Source of the DNA: Moraxella bovoculi 237
GTDB lineage: Bacteria > Pseudomonadota > Gammaproteobacteria > Pseudomonadales > Moraxellaceae
Reading direction: 5' to 3'
Assembly: GCF_000696305.2 (NCBI RefSeq)
Contig: NZ_AOMT01000023.1
Location: 1 to 64,000 of the forward strand
DNA length: 64,000 nucleotides
The notes under the pieces were generated by a model. It ran no database searches. It was given only the letters and a program-made list of their open reading frames with translations, and was not told where the DNA came from. Of this stretch, positions 35,101 to 44,286 are shown piece after piece; position 1 is the stretch's first letter; every line of letters starts with the position of its first letter. The position numbers were made by a program, and so were the translations under genes.

Positions 35101-36906
35101 ATGAATGCAAAACGATTTACTCATCATTTATTAACCATCGCTGTGGCAACGCTTGGCGCGACCGCCGTGCATGCCAAAGCTGATCCTATCGCTGAGACGA
35201 TGGAAGTCAATAAACACGCCTTGCCCTATGGATTGAGTGATGAGCAAGTAGTGCAGTTATCAGAGCATGTGCTGTGGCGCAGACTGCTCATGTTCTCCGA
35301 TGCACCAAAAAACCCCAAAAAAGACAGCAGTCTCATCACGGACGATGAGTTTTTCTTATCCAAGTCAGGAAAATCAAGCCCAAAAGATGAACTCGTCGCG
35401 ATGCTGTCTGCCATGGCACGCGGTGATGATGAGGCGATGTGCCACTTCCCTGCGCGCACGCGCTGGCTGGGCGATGAGCTTGATGCGCTTGGTGCTAATG
35501 TGTCGGTGTCAGATGTTAAATGTGCTGATTTTCACGCGTGGGTGGATGACATTAATGCGATGGCGTTATCTTTAGTGTTCGCCGAAGAGCATGGCAATAA
35601 TATCGCTTCGGCATTTGCTCATGCTTTCATGCGCATCGATGGTCGCGCTGATGATGAGGCGGGCGTGCACGCCACAGCAATGAATTACACGGTGGCAAGT
35701 GACAGTTCAGATGGTGTATTAGCAGCAGCGATCAAGCCAATCATCGGTAAATATCAAGGCGTGATGGAGATCCTTCCGTATCAAGTCAAAGCCTATGATT
35801 ATCTGGTTAAAGACGAACGCGACCTGTGGGAATACCGCCTGAATTTAAGCGATCTTGAAGTTGATCAAATCATGCGCCACATCTGGGAGGTGAGAGATTT
35901 AAAGCGTCCGTATTATCTGATGCATGATAACTGTGCTACCGAAATCGCGCGCCTTATTGATGTGGTACGCGCTGATGAGGCGCTGTTTGGTAAGCTTGGC
36001 GTGGTGACGACGCCTGCTAAGGTGGCGCAGCTACTCAGCGAGGAGGGTTTGGTTGGGCGTGTGCGTTACCAAGCATCAAATTCCACCAAGCGACAAGCCA
36101 TCATCAATAATGGCGATGATTTTGATCTGGGCAATATACAGCCTAACAACAACAATCCCACCAAGGCAAGCCCAAGTCATCGCATTGGTGCAGCAGTCTC
36201 TTATGATGAATTTCGAGATGATGAAATGGCTTATCACATTAGCTTGCGCACCGCCTACCAAGATGCGCTGGACAATCCGGCTGGCGTGCGTAAATTCCAT
36301 CAGCTGACATTACCGTCTATCGATGTGAGTTATCAAGACGATAAAATCAAACTGCATGAGCTTACCATCTTTGAGATGACAAGTCTTAATCCTGCCAATA
36401 CCGCTAAAGCTTATCCCGATGGTAACACCGACAAGAAAGCCCTGGCAAGTCAAATATATCTAGGACTGCACCGTATCACAGATGCTTCTAGTGCGAATAG
36501 CAGCACTCATCTGGTGCTAGATGCGCACACCCAAAAAGGCAAGGCATGGACGATCGGTCGCGGGGCAGTTGGCACGGGCGACATGGCGGATACGGTGTGC
36601 TATCTTCTGGGCGGTGGTGGCGCGCAGCTTGGTCATATCAATCAAGGCTATCGCGTTGGCGTACGTGCAACAGCAGGTTGTATCCATCACGCGGCGGATA
36701 ATCTTAGGGTGATGGGCGAGCTGAGTGTGCCATATTGGTATCATAAAGACAGCGCAGCAAGATCGGGATATGTGCAGCCCGAGATTAGCCTAGGCGCGCA
36801 ATATGACTTTGATCGTCATCATGCATTAAGACTAAAAGCAGCCGCCCAAAAAAATCACAGCCAAACCGATCATTCGGCTTACCTTGAGTTTTTCCGCTAT
36901 TTTTAG
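35101..36906 (+). CDS. DUF4105 (Lnb-like) outer-membrane protein
   Basis: A 601-residue exported protein. The signal peptide ends near TAVHAKA. Residues 60-300 match the DUF4105/Lnb N-terminal periplasmic domain (WRRLLMF, HLMI-like PYYLMHDNCATEI with the conserved NC). From about 370 the pattern alternates in strands and ends with YLEFFRYF, as an outer-membrane barrel would. The papain-like Cys in DNCAT suggests a peptidase or acyltransferase fold; function is unknown. The start is set at 35101 since the upstream ATG lacks a ribosome site. Confidence 0.7.
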   Translation: MNAKRFTHHLLTIAVATLGATAVHAKADPIAETMEVNKHALPYGLSDEQVVQLSEHVLWRRLLMFSDAPKNPKKDSSLITDDEFFLSKSGKSSPKDELVAMLSAMARGDDEAMCHFPARTRWLGDELDALGANVSVSDVKCADFHAWVDDINAMALSLVFAEEHGNNIASAFAHAFMRIDGRADDEAGVHATAMNYTVASDSSDGVLAAAIKPIIGKYQGVMEILPYQVKAYDYLVKDERDLWEYRLNLSDLEVDQIMRHIWEVRDLKRPYYLMHDNCATEIARLIDVVRADEALFGKLGVVTTPAKVAQLLSEEGLVGRVRYQASNSTKRQAIINNGDDFDLGNIQPNNNNPTKASPSHRIGAAVSYDEFRDDEMAYHISLRTAYQDALDNPAGVRKFHQLTLPSIDVSYQDDKIKLHELTIFEMTSLNPANTAKAYPDGNTDKKALASQIYLGLHRITDASSANSSTHLVLDAHTQKGKAWTIGRGAVGTGDMADTVCYLLGGGGAQLGHINQGYRVGVRATAGCIHHAADNLRVMGELSVPYWYHKDSAARSGYVQPEISLGAQYDFDRHHALRLKAAAQKNHSQTDHSAYLEFFRYF

Positions 36907-36915
36907 GATGAAGGT

Positions 36916-37746
36916 ATGGCGAATCAATTCCTAATCATCGGTCAGGGCGCCATTGGTTATGCGCTAGCGAACCAGCTTGCCAGACAGGGTGAGTCAGTCA
37001 TCACCATGTCGCGTACTGCCAAGTCTTATCCGTGTGATAATGTCAGGCATCTACAGATGGATGCGCGTAGGATTGATCGGGTGATTGATGACCTTAATCA
37101 GGTGACGCACGTTGCCATTATCATCGCACCTGATCGAGAGATATCCGACAGGCTAAAGGCGTATCGTGAGAGTTATCTTCAGATTTGTCAGGCGCTTGCT
37201 AATATCGCCGATAGACTGCCCAGCATTCAACAGGTGCTATTCGTGTCATCCACGTCTGTCTATGGTGAGAACGCAGGAGAGTGGATCGATGAGTACTCAC
37301 CAGCCAAGCCGGCTTCGTCCACCGCGCAGGTGTTATATGATGCTGAGCGAGTAATAAAGAACGCCTATGTTGATAAATCAGTCATCGTACGCCCCAGTGG
37401 CATCTATGGCAAATCAAGGCGGCGCATGATTGAGCTTGCCAAAAAGGCTCACGTTAATGGTGCGCCAAGCGAGCATTACACAAATCGAATCATGGATATC
37501 GATCTGATGGCGATACTGGCGCGCATCATGACATGTGACGCACCGAAGAGCATGTATCTTGTGACAGACCTTTTGCCTGTGAGTAGCTTGTGTGTGATGA
37601 CGTTTATTTGCCAAGCGCTTGATATTGCTCCGCCAGCCGTCATCGACGCTCCAACAACGGGCAAACGCATCTTATCCAATGTGCCTAGAGATTGGCTGAC
37701 GTTTCCTGATTACAAAGCAGGCTATGCTTGGATACTAGAAGATTAG
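36916..37746 (+). CDS. NAD-dependent epimerase/dehydratase family protein (YeeZ-like)
   Basis: A 276-residue SDR-type protein. The Rossmann motif is IIGQGAIGYALANQLARQG at the N-terminus. VSSTSVYGENAGEW near 112 and the RPSGIYGKSRR segment near 157 fit the extended SDR group. The Tyr of the YxxxK motif is not evident, as in atypical SDRs such as YeeZ. It starts nine bases after the DUF4105 gene, so both are likely one operon. A strong terminator follows. Confidence 0.75.
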   Translation: MANQFLIIGQGAIGYALANQLARQGESVITMSRTAKSYPCDNVRHLQMDARRIDRVIDDLNQVTHVAIIIAPDREISDRLKAYRESYLQICQALANIADRLPSIQQVLFVSSTSVYGENAGEWIDEYSPAKPASSTAQVLYDAERVIKNAYVDKSVIVRPSGIYGKSRRRMIELAKKAHVNGAPSEHYTNRIMDIDLMAILARIMTCDAPKSMYLVTDLLPVSSLCVMTFICQALDIAPPAVIDAPTTGKRILSNVPRDWLTFPDYKAGYAWILED

Positions 37747-37760
37747 TATATTAAAAACAA

Positions 37761-37790
37761 AAAGAGATGAAGTGATTCATCTCTTTTTTA
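37761..37790. terminator. Terminator between the epimerase gene and mrcA
   Basis: AAAGAGATGAA (37761-37771) pairs perfectly with TTCATCTCTTT (37776-37786), with A and T runs outside. Confidence 0.88.
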
Positions 37791-37846
37791 TTGGGTTAAT
37801 TAGCGGCAGGTTTTTGGGTTTGGTTGTCATCGGTGATGCTGATGAC

Positions 37847-40237
37847 TTACCGCTTTAATTTGACAGCTTTGGAGCGGTCTTCATCAGATACCCATCTTAC
37901 AGGTGTGTCACGCAGCTGATGACGGCTGAAATCCACCCAAATCGGCAACGCAGCCACGCCACCGTATTCTTTGGCACCCAGCGGTGCAGGGTTATCAAAG
38001 CCCACCCAAACAATGGTCGCACTGGTAGGATGCACGCCTGCAAACCAAGCATCTTTGGCTTGGTTGGTCGTACCCGTCTTACCGCCTACATCCGAACGAT
38101 CAAGTGCCAATGCCTTACGAGCTGTACCGCTTGTGATGACTTCACGTAGCATGCCTGCCATCGCATGAGAGGTCTTTTGGCTGATGACACGCGGTGCCTG
38201 TGCGGCGCTGACATAGCTGGCAGGCGCAGCAGGTTTTAGGCGGTCATGCTCTGCGGTCGCATTTAGAGTGCTGTCAGCTGGAGTGTCTTGCTCAGCGTTT
38301 GATTTTGATCCATCAGTTTTGGTGTCTGTTTGTTCAGCGTATGATTTGGCAAGATTTTCGTTTAATTTGCTCAGATCTTCATTAAAACAAGGCGCGCACG
38401 CCTGTACAGGATTGGCTTGGAAAATTGCCTGATTATTAAAGTCATAAATACGTTCAATAAAATAAGGCTGAACGCGGTGGCCGCCGTTAATCAAGGCAGC
38501 AAAGCCTATCGCCATCTGTAGTGGTGTGGCATCAGCAGCGCCCAGAGCGAGTGCAAGTGTTGCAGGTAGGCGTTCTTTCTCTAGTCCAAACATATCTAGA
38601 GTTTGGCGCGCATTGTCAATGCCTGTTGAGCGTAGTAGGCGAATTGAAGGTGTGTTACGTGACAGTGCCAGAGCACGGCGGACAGTCATGTCGCCTGTGT
38701 ATCTGCCGTCAGCGTTCTTCGGCTGCCATTCTCCCACACGAATCGCGGCATCAGAGACGAGGCTGTTCGGGGTGTATTTGCCCGACTCCAGTGCAGCCGC
38801 ATAGATGAGTGGCTTGATGATGGAGCCTGGCTGACGATAGCCTTGAGTGGCGCGGTTGAATTTACTTTGGTTAAAGTTAAAACCACCCACAAGCGCGCGA
38901 ATCGCACCATTGTCAGGATGAACCGACACCAACGCACCTTGAACAGAGGGTACTTGCACCATGCGCCAAGCGGTTTTTTGTTCGTTGAGTGGTGAGACGC
39001 GAACGATGTTGCCAACTTTTACTATCTGATGAGCGTTACTAAACCCGCCACCCACGCGGTCTTCGCTGTAATAGCGACGCGCCCAGCTCATGCCTGACCA
39101 AGGAATGGTGATGGTGTCGCCTGATTGTAATTTTGCTTCAAAGCTACTGGTATTAACCTTGGTAACTTCGGCAGGATACATGTTATCGTAGTTCTTGAGG
39201 TTGCTTAGGTCGCCAGATTCGGCTTCCACGCCGCGCCAGCCGTGGCGCGCGGTATAGCTTTTTAGACCTGATATTAGGGCATTCTCAGCAGCGATCTGCT
39301 CTCTACTATGGACGGTTAATTGTACGCGCCAACCGCTGTCAATGACTTGCTCGCCGTATTTATCAACCAAGGTGCTTCGTACCATCTCTGCCAGATATGG
39401 CATGTTCATGTCGAGTTTTTCTTGATAGATATTAAGCCCGATCGGTGCATTGATCGCTTCGTCATGCTCAGCTTGACTGATGTGACCTTCTTTTAGTAGG
39501 CGACCGATGATCCAGTTACGTCGGGTTAGGGCGCGCTCAGGATTTACGACAGGGTTGTAGGCAGAAGGGGCTTTTGGTAGACCTGCGATCATCGCCATCT
39601 CAGCCACGGTGAGCTTATCTAGCGTCTTACTAAAATAACGACGTGCCGCCGCCGCGATACCATACGCACCTTCGCCCAGATAAATCTTGTTCACGTACAG
39701 TGTTAAGATTTCATCCTTGGTCATTTCGTTTTCGATTTTGCGGGCGACGAACAGCTCGGTAAGCTTACGATCAAGTGTTCGCTCAGAGCTCAAAAAGTAG
39801 TTCTTGGCGACCTGCATGGTAATGGTTGAACCACCAGTTTGGGTGTCGTCATTGGTTACGACCTCGGTCATGGCGCGACCGATGCCTTTAACGCTGATGC
39901 CACTATGCTCAAAAAAACTAGAATCTTCTGCTGATAAGAATGCGCCGATCATTTTTTTGGGAATCTGATCATAAGTTACGGGAATGGCAAGGCGGTTGCC
40001 GTACTGACCGATGAGCTTATTGTCTGCGGTATAAATCTGCAGCGGCATCTCAAATTTGTTATTATCGATGTTCTTGACGTCAGGTAGGGTCGGCTCAAGA
40101 TACATCGCCATGCCATAAAATCCAATCGGAAAGGCGAGCACCAAAATCAATAATAAGGCAATAATGGCAACCAAACAGCGCAGGATCACAGATAGTATCG
40201 AGGCGCTTACGGTCTTGTTTTGGGTGGTTTGGGTCAT
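37847..40237 (-). CDS. mrcA: Penicillin-binding protein 1A
   Basis: A 796-residue bifunctional class A PBP. One N-terminal transmembrane helix (about 15-40) is followed by the glycosyltransferase domain (AEDSSFFEHSG near 105, TGGSTITMQVAKNYF near 135) and the transpeptidase domain with GSIIKP (active Ser) near 470, SRNTP near 525 and KTGTTNQAKDAWF near 725. An OB-like insert lies between, as in PBP1A. The region around 640-690 is Ala/Lys/Ser-rich and likely disordered. A long intergenic region lies upstream. Confidence 0.95.
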   Translation of the reverse strand: MTQTTQNKTVSASILSVILRCLVAIIALLLILVLAFPIGFYGMAMYLEPTLPDVKNIDNNKFEMPLQIYTADNKLIGQYGNRLAIPVTYDQIPKKMIGAFLSAEDSSFFEHSGISVKGIGRAMTEVVTNDDTQTGGSTITMQVAKNYFLSSERTLDRKLTELFVARKIENEMTKDEILTLYVNKIYLGEGAYGIAAAARRYFSKTLDKLTVAEMAMIAGLPKAPSAYNPVVNPERALTRRNWIIGRLLKEGHISQAEHDEAINAPIGLNIYQEKLDMNMPYLAEMVRSTLVDKYGEQVIDSGWRVQLTVHSREQIAAENALISGLKSYTARHGWRGVEAESGDLSNLKNYDNMYPAEVTKVNTSSFEAKLQSGDTITIPWSGMSWARRYYSEDRVGGGFSNAHQIVKVGNIVRVSPLNEQKTAWRMVQVPSVQGALVSVHPDNGAIRALVGGFNFNQSKFNRATQGYRQPGSIIKPLIYAAALESGKYTPNSLVSDAAIRVGEWQPKNADGRYTGDMTVRRALALSRNTPSIRLLRSTGIDNARQTLDMFGLEKERLPATLALALGAADATPLQMAIGFAALINGGHRVQPYFIERIYDFNNQAIFQANPVQACAPCFNEDLSKLNENLAKSYAEQTDTKTDGSKSNAEQDTPADSTLNATAEHDRLKPAAPASYVSAAQAPRVISQKTSHAMAGMLREVITSGTARKALALDRSDVGGKTGTTNQAKDAWFAGVHPTSATIVWVGFDNPAPLGAKEYGGVAALPIWVDFSRHQLRDTPVRWVSDEDRSKAVKLKR

Positions 40238-40721
40238 AGCATTCTTTATATGGTTTGGGTGCGACAGCTTGTCCTAACTGATAGGCACGCTTTTTATGTA
40301 ACTTACCATTTTACCACGTTATCACAAAAATGCCAGTATTGTGTTCGTATGTTACCAAAATTATACTAAGTAAAGTTTAATATAAATAACTGATTTTTAT
40401 ATAATTATTTAAAATATCTTGGGCGAACCATGAATCTAAAATGCCACTAGGAAGGTAAATAAATCAGCTGGCTGTATCGGGATTCTTCATAATAATTAAA
40501 ATCTTATCTTTAATCAATTTCACCGTGAGCAGAATCGCAAGAACAATCAGTGGCGTTTGTCTGCGATGAATGCAATACAAAGGACTGAGCCTTTACAATT
40601 GATTTTGATAATAGTTATTATTTGATATATAATCTTAACCAATTGTCACATCCGTGACTTAATCTAACCATGTACCATGACAGGGCGTTATAGAACCAGC
40701 ACTCGACATAAGGACGAATCC
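40238..40721. other. Gene-free stretch between mrcA and the lipoprotein gene
   Basis: About 480 bases, AT-rich. It holds the mrcA promoter on the left and the lipoprotein promoter at 40605-40633 on the right. I see no credible small ORF or stable hairpin in the middle. Confidence 0.6.
40605..40633 (+). promoter_or_regulatory. Fur-like promoter of the lipoprotein gene
   Basis: TTGATA (40605-40610) and TATAAT (40628-40633) are spaced by 17 bases. The spacer reads ATAGTTATTATTTGATA, and with the -35 it forms a GATAATAGTTATTAT-like partial palindrome resembling a Fur box. Iron repression is inferred from this match only. Confidence 0.45.
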
Positions 40722-41465
40722 ATGGAAAACTCTATGAAGTTAGCTGGTTTGGCGGCAGCGATGACTGAATCATTAGTGATGACAGGCTGTAATAATGTAA
40801 AAGCAGCAGACATCACAGCCATCAAGCCTGTTACCGCCGTTCACAGCGGCATTGACAGCACACATTCAAAGTATGCCAACGAGCGCGAGATGCAGATTGA
40901 CGATGTCATCTATCCGATCCGCGAGACATCAGCGCGCCCGCTTGTGAATGCGAAGGGTGATGCACCTGAATTGGTGGCGGATTTTTTTGATGGTAAGGCA
41001 GATAAGGCAGTTGCTGGTTATAAGATCATGGTTATGAATCGCACTACATCCATCGCCGCCGAAGCGCGCACCCTACAAGATGGCAGAATCATCGATAACA
41101 ACATGGTGCATCGCGGCAGCAAGGCTTTGATTGGCATTCCTGTTGTAAATGGCAAAGCGGCGTTAGATGCTGCTGTATTGTTGGGTCTGGATATTATTTA
41201 TGATGATTTTAATGCGCCATTGACAGAAGGTAAGACTTTCAAAGATCGTGGTCAGAAGCTTACCAAGCCAGACGTGACAGTCAATGATAAAAAAGTCACC
41301 ATTCGCTCTCTGACGCTACCAAACTTCGCATCAGGAGAGAATGCTGGTGGTGGTATTGACTTTGTGGCGACAGCGACCATCGACGGCAAAAAAGTCACAA
41401 CAGGTGCGAACAGCGCGTTCCAGATTTTCTACACCGCAACACCTGATAAAGCGCGCGGATTTTAA
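40722..41465 (+). CDS. Predicted lipoprotein of unknown family
   Basis: A 247-residue lipoprotein from the ATG after AAGGAC. The lipobox is MTGC near residue 22, but the leader carries a Glu in its hydrophobic part (AAMTESLVMTGC), which is unusual. Later segments such as PIRETSARPLVN and DVTVNDKKVTIRSLTLPNFASG suggest an extracytoplasmic beta-rich domain. No family recognised. It is monocistronic, with a Fur-like promoter and a strong terminator. Confidence 0.65.
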   Translation: MENSMKLAGLAAAMTESLVMTGCNNVKAADITAIKPVTAVHSGIDSTHSKYANEREMQIDDVIYPIRETSARPLVNAKGDAPELVADFFDGKADKAVAGYKIMVMNRTTSIAAEARTLQDGRIIDNNMVHRGSKALIGIPVVNGKAALDAAVLLGLDIIYDDFNAPLTEGKTFKDRGQKLTKPDVTVNDKKVTIRSLTLPNFASGENAGGGIDFVATATIDGKKVTTGANSAFQIFYTATPDKARGF

Positions 41466-41473
41466 TTAAGCAT

Positions 41474-41506
41474 AAACAAACCCCTGTATCATGCAGGGGT
41501 TTGTTT
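41474..41506. terminator. Terminator between the lipoprotein gene and prpF
   Basis: AAACAAACCCCTG (41474-41486) pairs perfectly with CAGGGGTTTGTTT (41494-41506), usable on both strands. It ends the prp cluster on the minus side. Confidence 0.9.
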
Positions 41507-41527
41507 ATGATATGAAAGAGTAGGGCG

Positions 41528-42694
41528 TTAAAAACTATCCTCAGGCACAAACACTTGCCCCACCATTAGTCGTCTTGCACTGCGACTCATGGATGCTTTA
41601 CGGGCGACCCATTTGCCACCCGCACATTCAGACTGTCCACCCACCGTGAGCGTGCCTGACGGGTGTCCAAAACACACTTCGGTAAGCTCTTGACCGCCTG
41701 CCACCTCATTGACAATCGTGCCGACTATCGTGCCTGCCGTGCCAATCGCCACGCTTGCCGTTCCCATCATAGCGTGGTGTAGTTGTCCCATACTCATCGC
41801 CCGCACAAGTAGGTCAGTGTCATCGGCTTTGACCGTTTTGCTGCTAGATGCGACATAATCGGTAGGCGGTGCAACCCAAGCGATTTTGGGCGTGTGCTGA
41901 CGGCTTTGGGCTTGCTCCACATCGTCAATCAAACCCATTTTGACCGCACCGTAAGCACGGATTTTTTCTAATTTGGCTAGGATTTCACTGTTTGAATTGA
42001 TGTCCGCTTGCTTTTCTGTGCCTGTAAAGCCCAAATCGCTTGCGTGCAAAAATATCGTGGGAATGCCTGCGTTAATCATTGTAACTTCAAATTCGCCCAC
42101 GTAAGGGACGACTAGCCTGTCCTTTAAATTGCCCGTAGGGAACATCTCGCCCGTGTCGTCCACAGGGTCTATAAATTCAATTTTAATTTCGCTCGCTGGA
42201 AAAGCGACGCCGTCCAATTCAAAATCGCCTGTTTCCACCACTTGTCCGTCTTTGATTGGCACATAGGCGATGATGGTTTTGCCGATATTTTGTTGGTAAA
42301 TTTTGACGGTGCAAATGCCGTTTTCGGGAATTTTATCCTTAGAAATCAAGCCATTAAAAATCGCAAAACTGCCTACCGCCCCTGTCAGATTGCCACAGTT
42401 GCCCGACCATTCAATCATCGCCTTGTCAATCGCCACCTGCCCAAACAGATAATTGACATCGTGCGTGCCGTCCGTTGCTGGCGAGATGATGACGACTTTG
42501 GAAGTGCTTGATGAACCATTGCCCAGTCCGTCAATCTGCTTACCGTAAGGGTCTGGACTGCCCACAACACGGAGCAAAAATGCGTCTCGTGTAGCTCCCG
42601 CCACCTGGCAAGGCTTTGGCAAATCCGCCAAATTAAAAAATATGCCTTTTGATGTGCCACCACGCATATAAGTGGCTGGGATTGGGGTTTGCAT
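41528..42694 (-). CDS. prpF: AcnD-accessory protein PrpF (aconitate isomerase-like)
   Basis: A 388-residue protein of the PrpF/DapF-like fold. YMRGGTSKGIFF at the N-terminus, LGNGSSSTSKVVII near 72 and SMGQLHHAMMGTASVAIGTA near 300 match PrpF. It acts with AcnD in the methylcitrate cycle, probably as an isomerase for 2-methylaconitate. The start is at MQTPIPATY after AAGGAAC. It is the last gene of the prp cluster, separated from acnD by the foreign ATPase gene. Confidence 0.92.
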   Translation of the reverse strand: MQTPIPATYMRGGTSKGIFFNLADLPKPCQVAGATRDAFLLRVVGSPDPYGKQIDGLGNGSSSTSKVVIISPATDGTHDVNYLFGQVAIDKAMIEWSGNCGNLTGAVGSFAIFNGLISKDKIPENGICTVKIYQQNIGKTIIAYVPIKDGQVVETGDFELDGVAFPASEIKIEFIDPVDDTGEMFPTGNLKDRLVVPYVGEFEVTMINAGIPTIFLHASDLGFTGTEKQADINSNSEILAKLEKIRAYGAVKMGLIDDVEQAQSRQHTPKIAWVAPPTDYVASSSKTVKADDTDLLVRAMSMGQLHHAMMGTASVAIGTAGTIVGTIVNEVAGGQELTEVCFGHPSGTLTVGGQSECAGGKWVARKASMSRSARRLMVGQVFVPEDSF

Positions 42695-42748
42695 TTTAAG
42701 TTCCTTTTTGCTTTTGGTGTGGGGCGTAAGGTGTGTATCACGCACCGT

Positions 42749-44209
42749 TTATGGTAGGGATTTTAAAATTACTATCATTTCATCAATAGATTGCTTTAAT
42801 TCATCATAGGTGTAGAAATCATTTTGCATTGTCCTATTTTCTGGGTGATGAATATGATTTCTGATAAAAGTTTGCAATGTAACAGAGTAAGGGGATTGGG
42901 GTTGTCCATTATTTTCCCTAGTCCAGTTTTTTGACATAGATAGGTTGCCAAAACTTGGATTTACAAGCCATTGTTCAAATTGTTTTTCTTGAAATTTACC
43001 AGACTTCTCTTGTAAAGTTCCATATAATTCATTGTGTAATTCTATCGTTGGGATATTGTATGCTCTATAATTAATTTCTCCCCAGCTTGGGCTATAAGGA
43101 AATAGATAGTTACTATTACTCATTCTTTCAGCTGAATTTGAATGATTGGTATTTTTGAAAACAAATAACCCTGCATTTTTTAAATGTGGTGAAATTAAAA
43201 AATATGGAGAATGGGTGGTAATAAAAACTTGCTTATCTTTTGATATTTCTAATAAAGCTTCTAGTAATTTTTTTTGCCCTATTGGATGCAAACATATTTC
43301 TGGTTCATCAATAAATATAAAAAATGGCTTGGTAGCATTCTTTTCTTTATCGTGTGCGATGGTTTCAGCATAGACTTGTAGCAAGGCTAACGCAATCGCT
43401 CTTTGCATTCCCTGTCCTTTTTCGGTCATTGCTGTTTCAATACCATCATTTATCATTAATTCGGCATTTTTAAAGTAAGAAGTAATATCTAAGTTGTCAA
43501 AATGAAATCTAATATCTGCATTACCAAATTGGTTAGAAAACACAGTTTTAATTTTATTTTCTACTTCTTGAATGGTTTGTCTAAGTGTAGATAAAGGATT
43601 GTTAAAAATATTATTAAACTGTTGGGTAAAATTTTGATATTCAGTAGTTGTGGTGTGAGATAGAGCAATTTCTTTAAGCAAAGTGCCACACATAGTGCTA
43701 GCCCCAAAACTAGCTTCTGTACTCGGATTGGTATCAGCCCATATAAAATTATTATCAAATAATTTTTTAAAAGGTGCACCAATCCCGCTAGGATTATCAT
43801 ATTTATTTTCTGATTCATTCCAAAATCTGATAATGGTTGGATTTTCCGTATTCCTAACAGACTTTAACTTATCTGTTTCAAAAATAAATTTTTTGAAAGA
43901 TGACTTTTTATTGTCAGGTGCAAAGTTTTCAATAACTTGTTCAATATCTCCACAAAAAACAACTTCAACGGAACTATGGTTTGGTTGAGTCCCATCTAAT
44001 AATTTATTTTTGATGGCATTGGTATCTTTTGTTTCATCTCTTAAAAAATGAAGTGCTTCAAATATCGTTGATTTTCCTGTATTATTTTCCCCAAGAAAAA
44101 TATTTAATCCACTACCTTTGGTTACTCCATCAGGAATATTGAATTCCAAGATGTTATTTGGTGTAGAAAAGCCTTTGAAATAAGAAATAGATAAAGATTT
44201 AATAAACAT
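42749..44209 (-). CDS. AAA ATPase with HEPN-like C-terminal motif, candidate defence gene
   Basis: A 486-residue SMC/OLD-like ATPase. Walker A is GENNTGKST near residue 40, the signature helix is EKGQGMQRAIALALLQ near 262, Walker B is FFIFIDEPEICLHP near 295, and THSPYF near 330 is the H-loop. After the ATPase a C-terminal helical part carries RNHIHH at 450-455, which fits the R-N-x-I-x-H form of HEPN ribonucleases. Composition is markedly AT-rich. It sits between acnD and prpF with 54-77-base gaps, own GGAG site and same strand, so prp transcripts would carry it. A standalone anti-phage ATPase/RNase is likely by analogy; the function is not proven. Confidence 0.7.
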   Translation of the reverse strand: MFIKSLSISYFKGFSTPNNILEFNIPDGVTKGSGLNIFLGENNTGKSTIFEALHFLRDETKDTNAIKNKLLDGTQPNHSSVEVVFCGDIEQVIENFAPDNKKSSFKKFIFETDKLKSVRNTENPTIIRFWNESENKYDNPSGIGAPFKKLFDNNFIWADTNPSTEASFGASTMCGTLLKEIALSHTTTTEYQNFTQQFNNIFNNPLSTLRQTIQEVENKIKTVFSNQFGNADIRFHFDNLDITSYFKNAELMINDGIETAMTEKGQGMQRAIALALLQVYAETIAHDKEKNATKPFFIFIDEPEICLHPIGQKKLLEALLEISKDKQVFITTHSPYFLISPHLKNAGLFVFKNTNHSNSAERMSNSNYLFPYSPSWGEINYRAYNIPTIELHNELYGTLQEKSGKFQEKQFEQWLVNPSFGNLSMSKNWTRENNGQPQSPYSVTLQTFIRNHIHHPENRTMQNDFYTYDELKQSIDEMIVILKSLP

Positions 44210-44286
44210 AAAATTCTCCAATTTTTGTTGAGAAACAAGACAATCCTACCACAAAACTGCCTTGTCCTTGCACGATTTACAAATTT

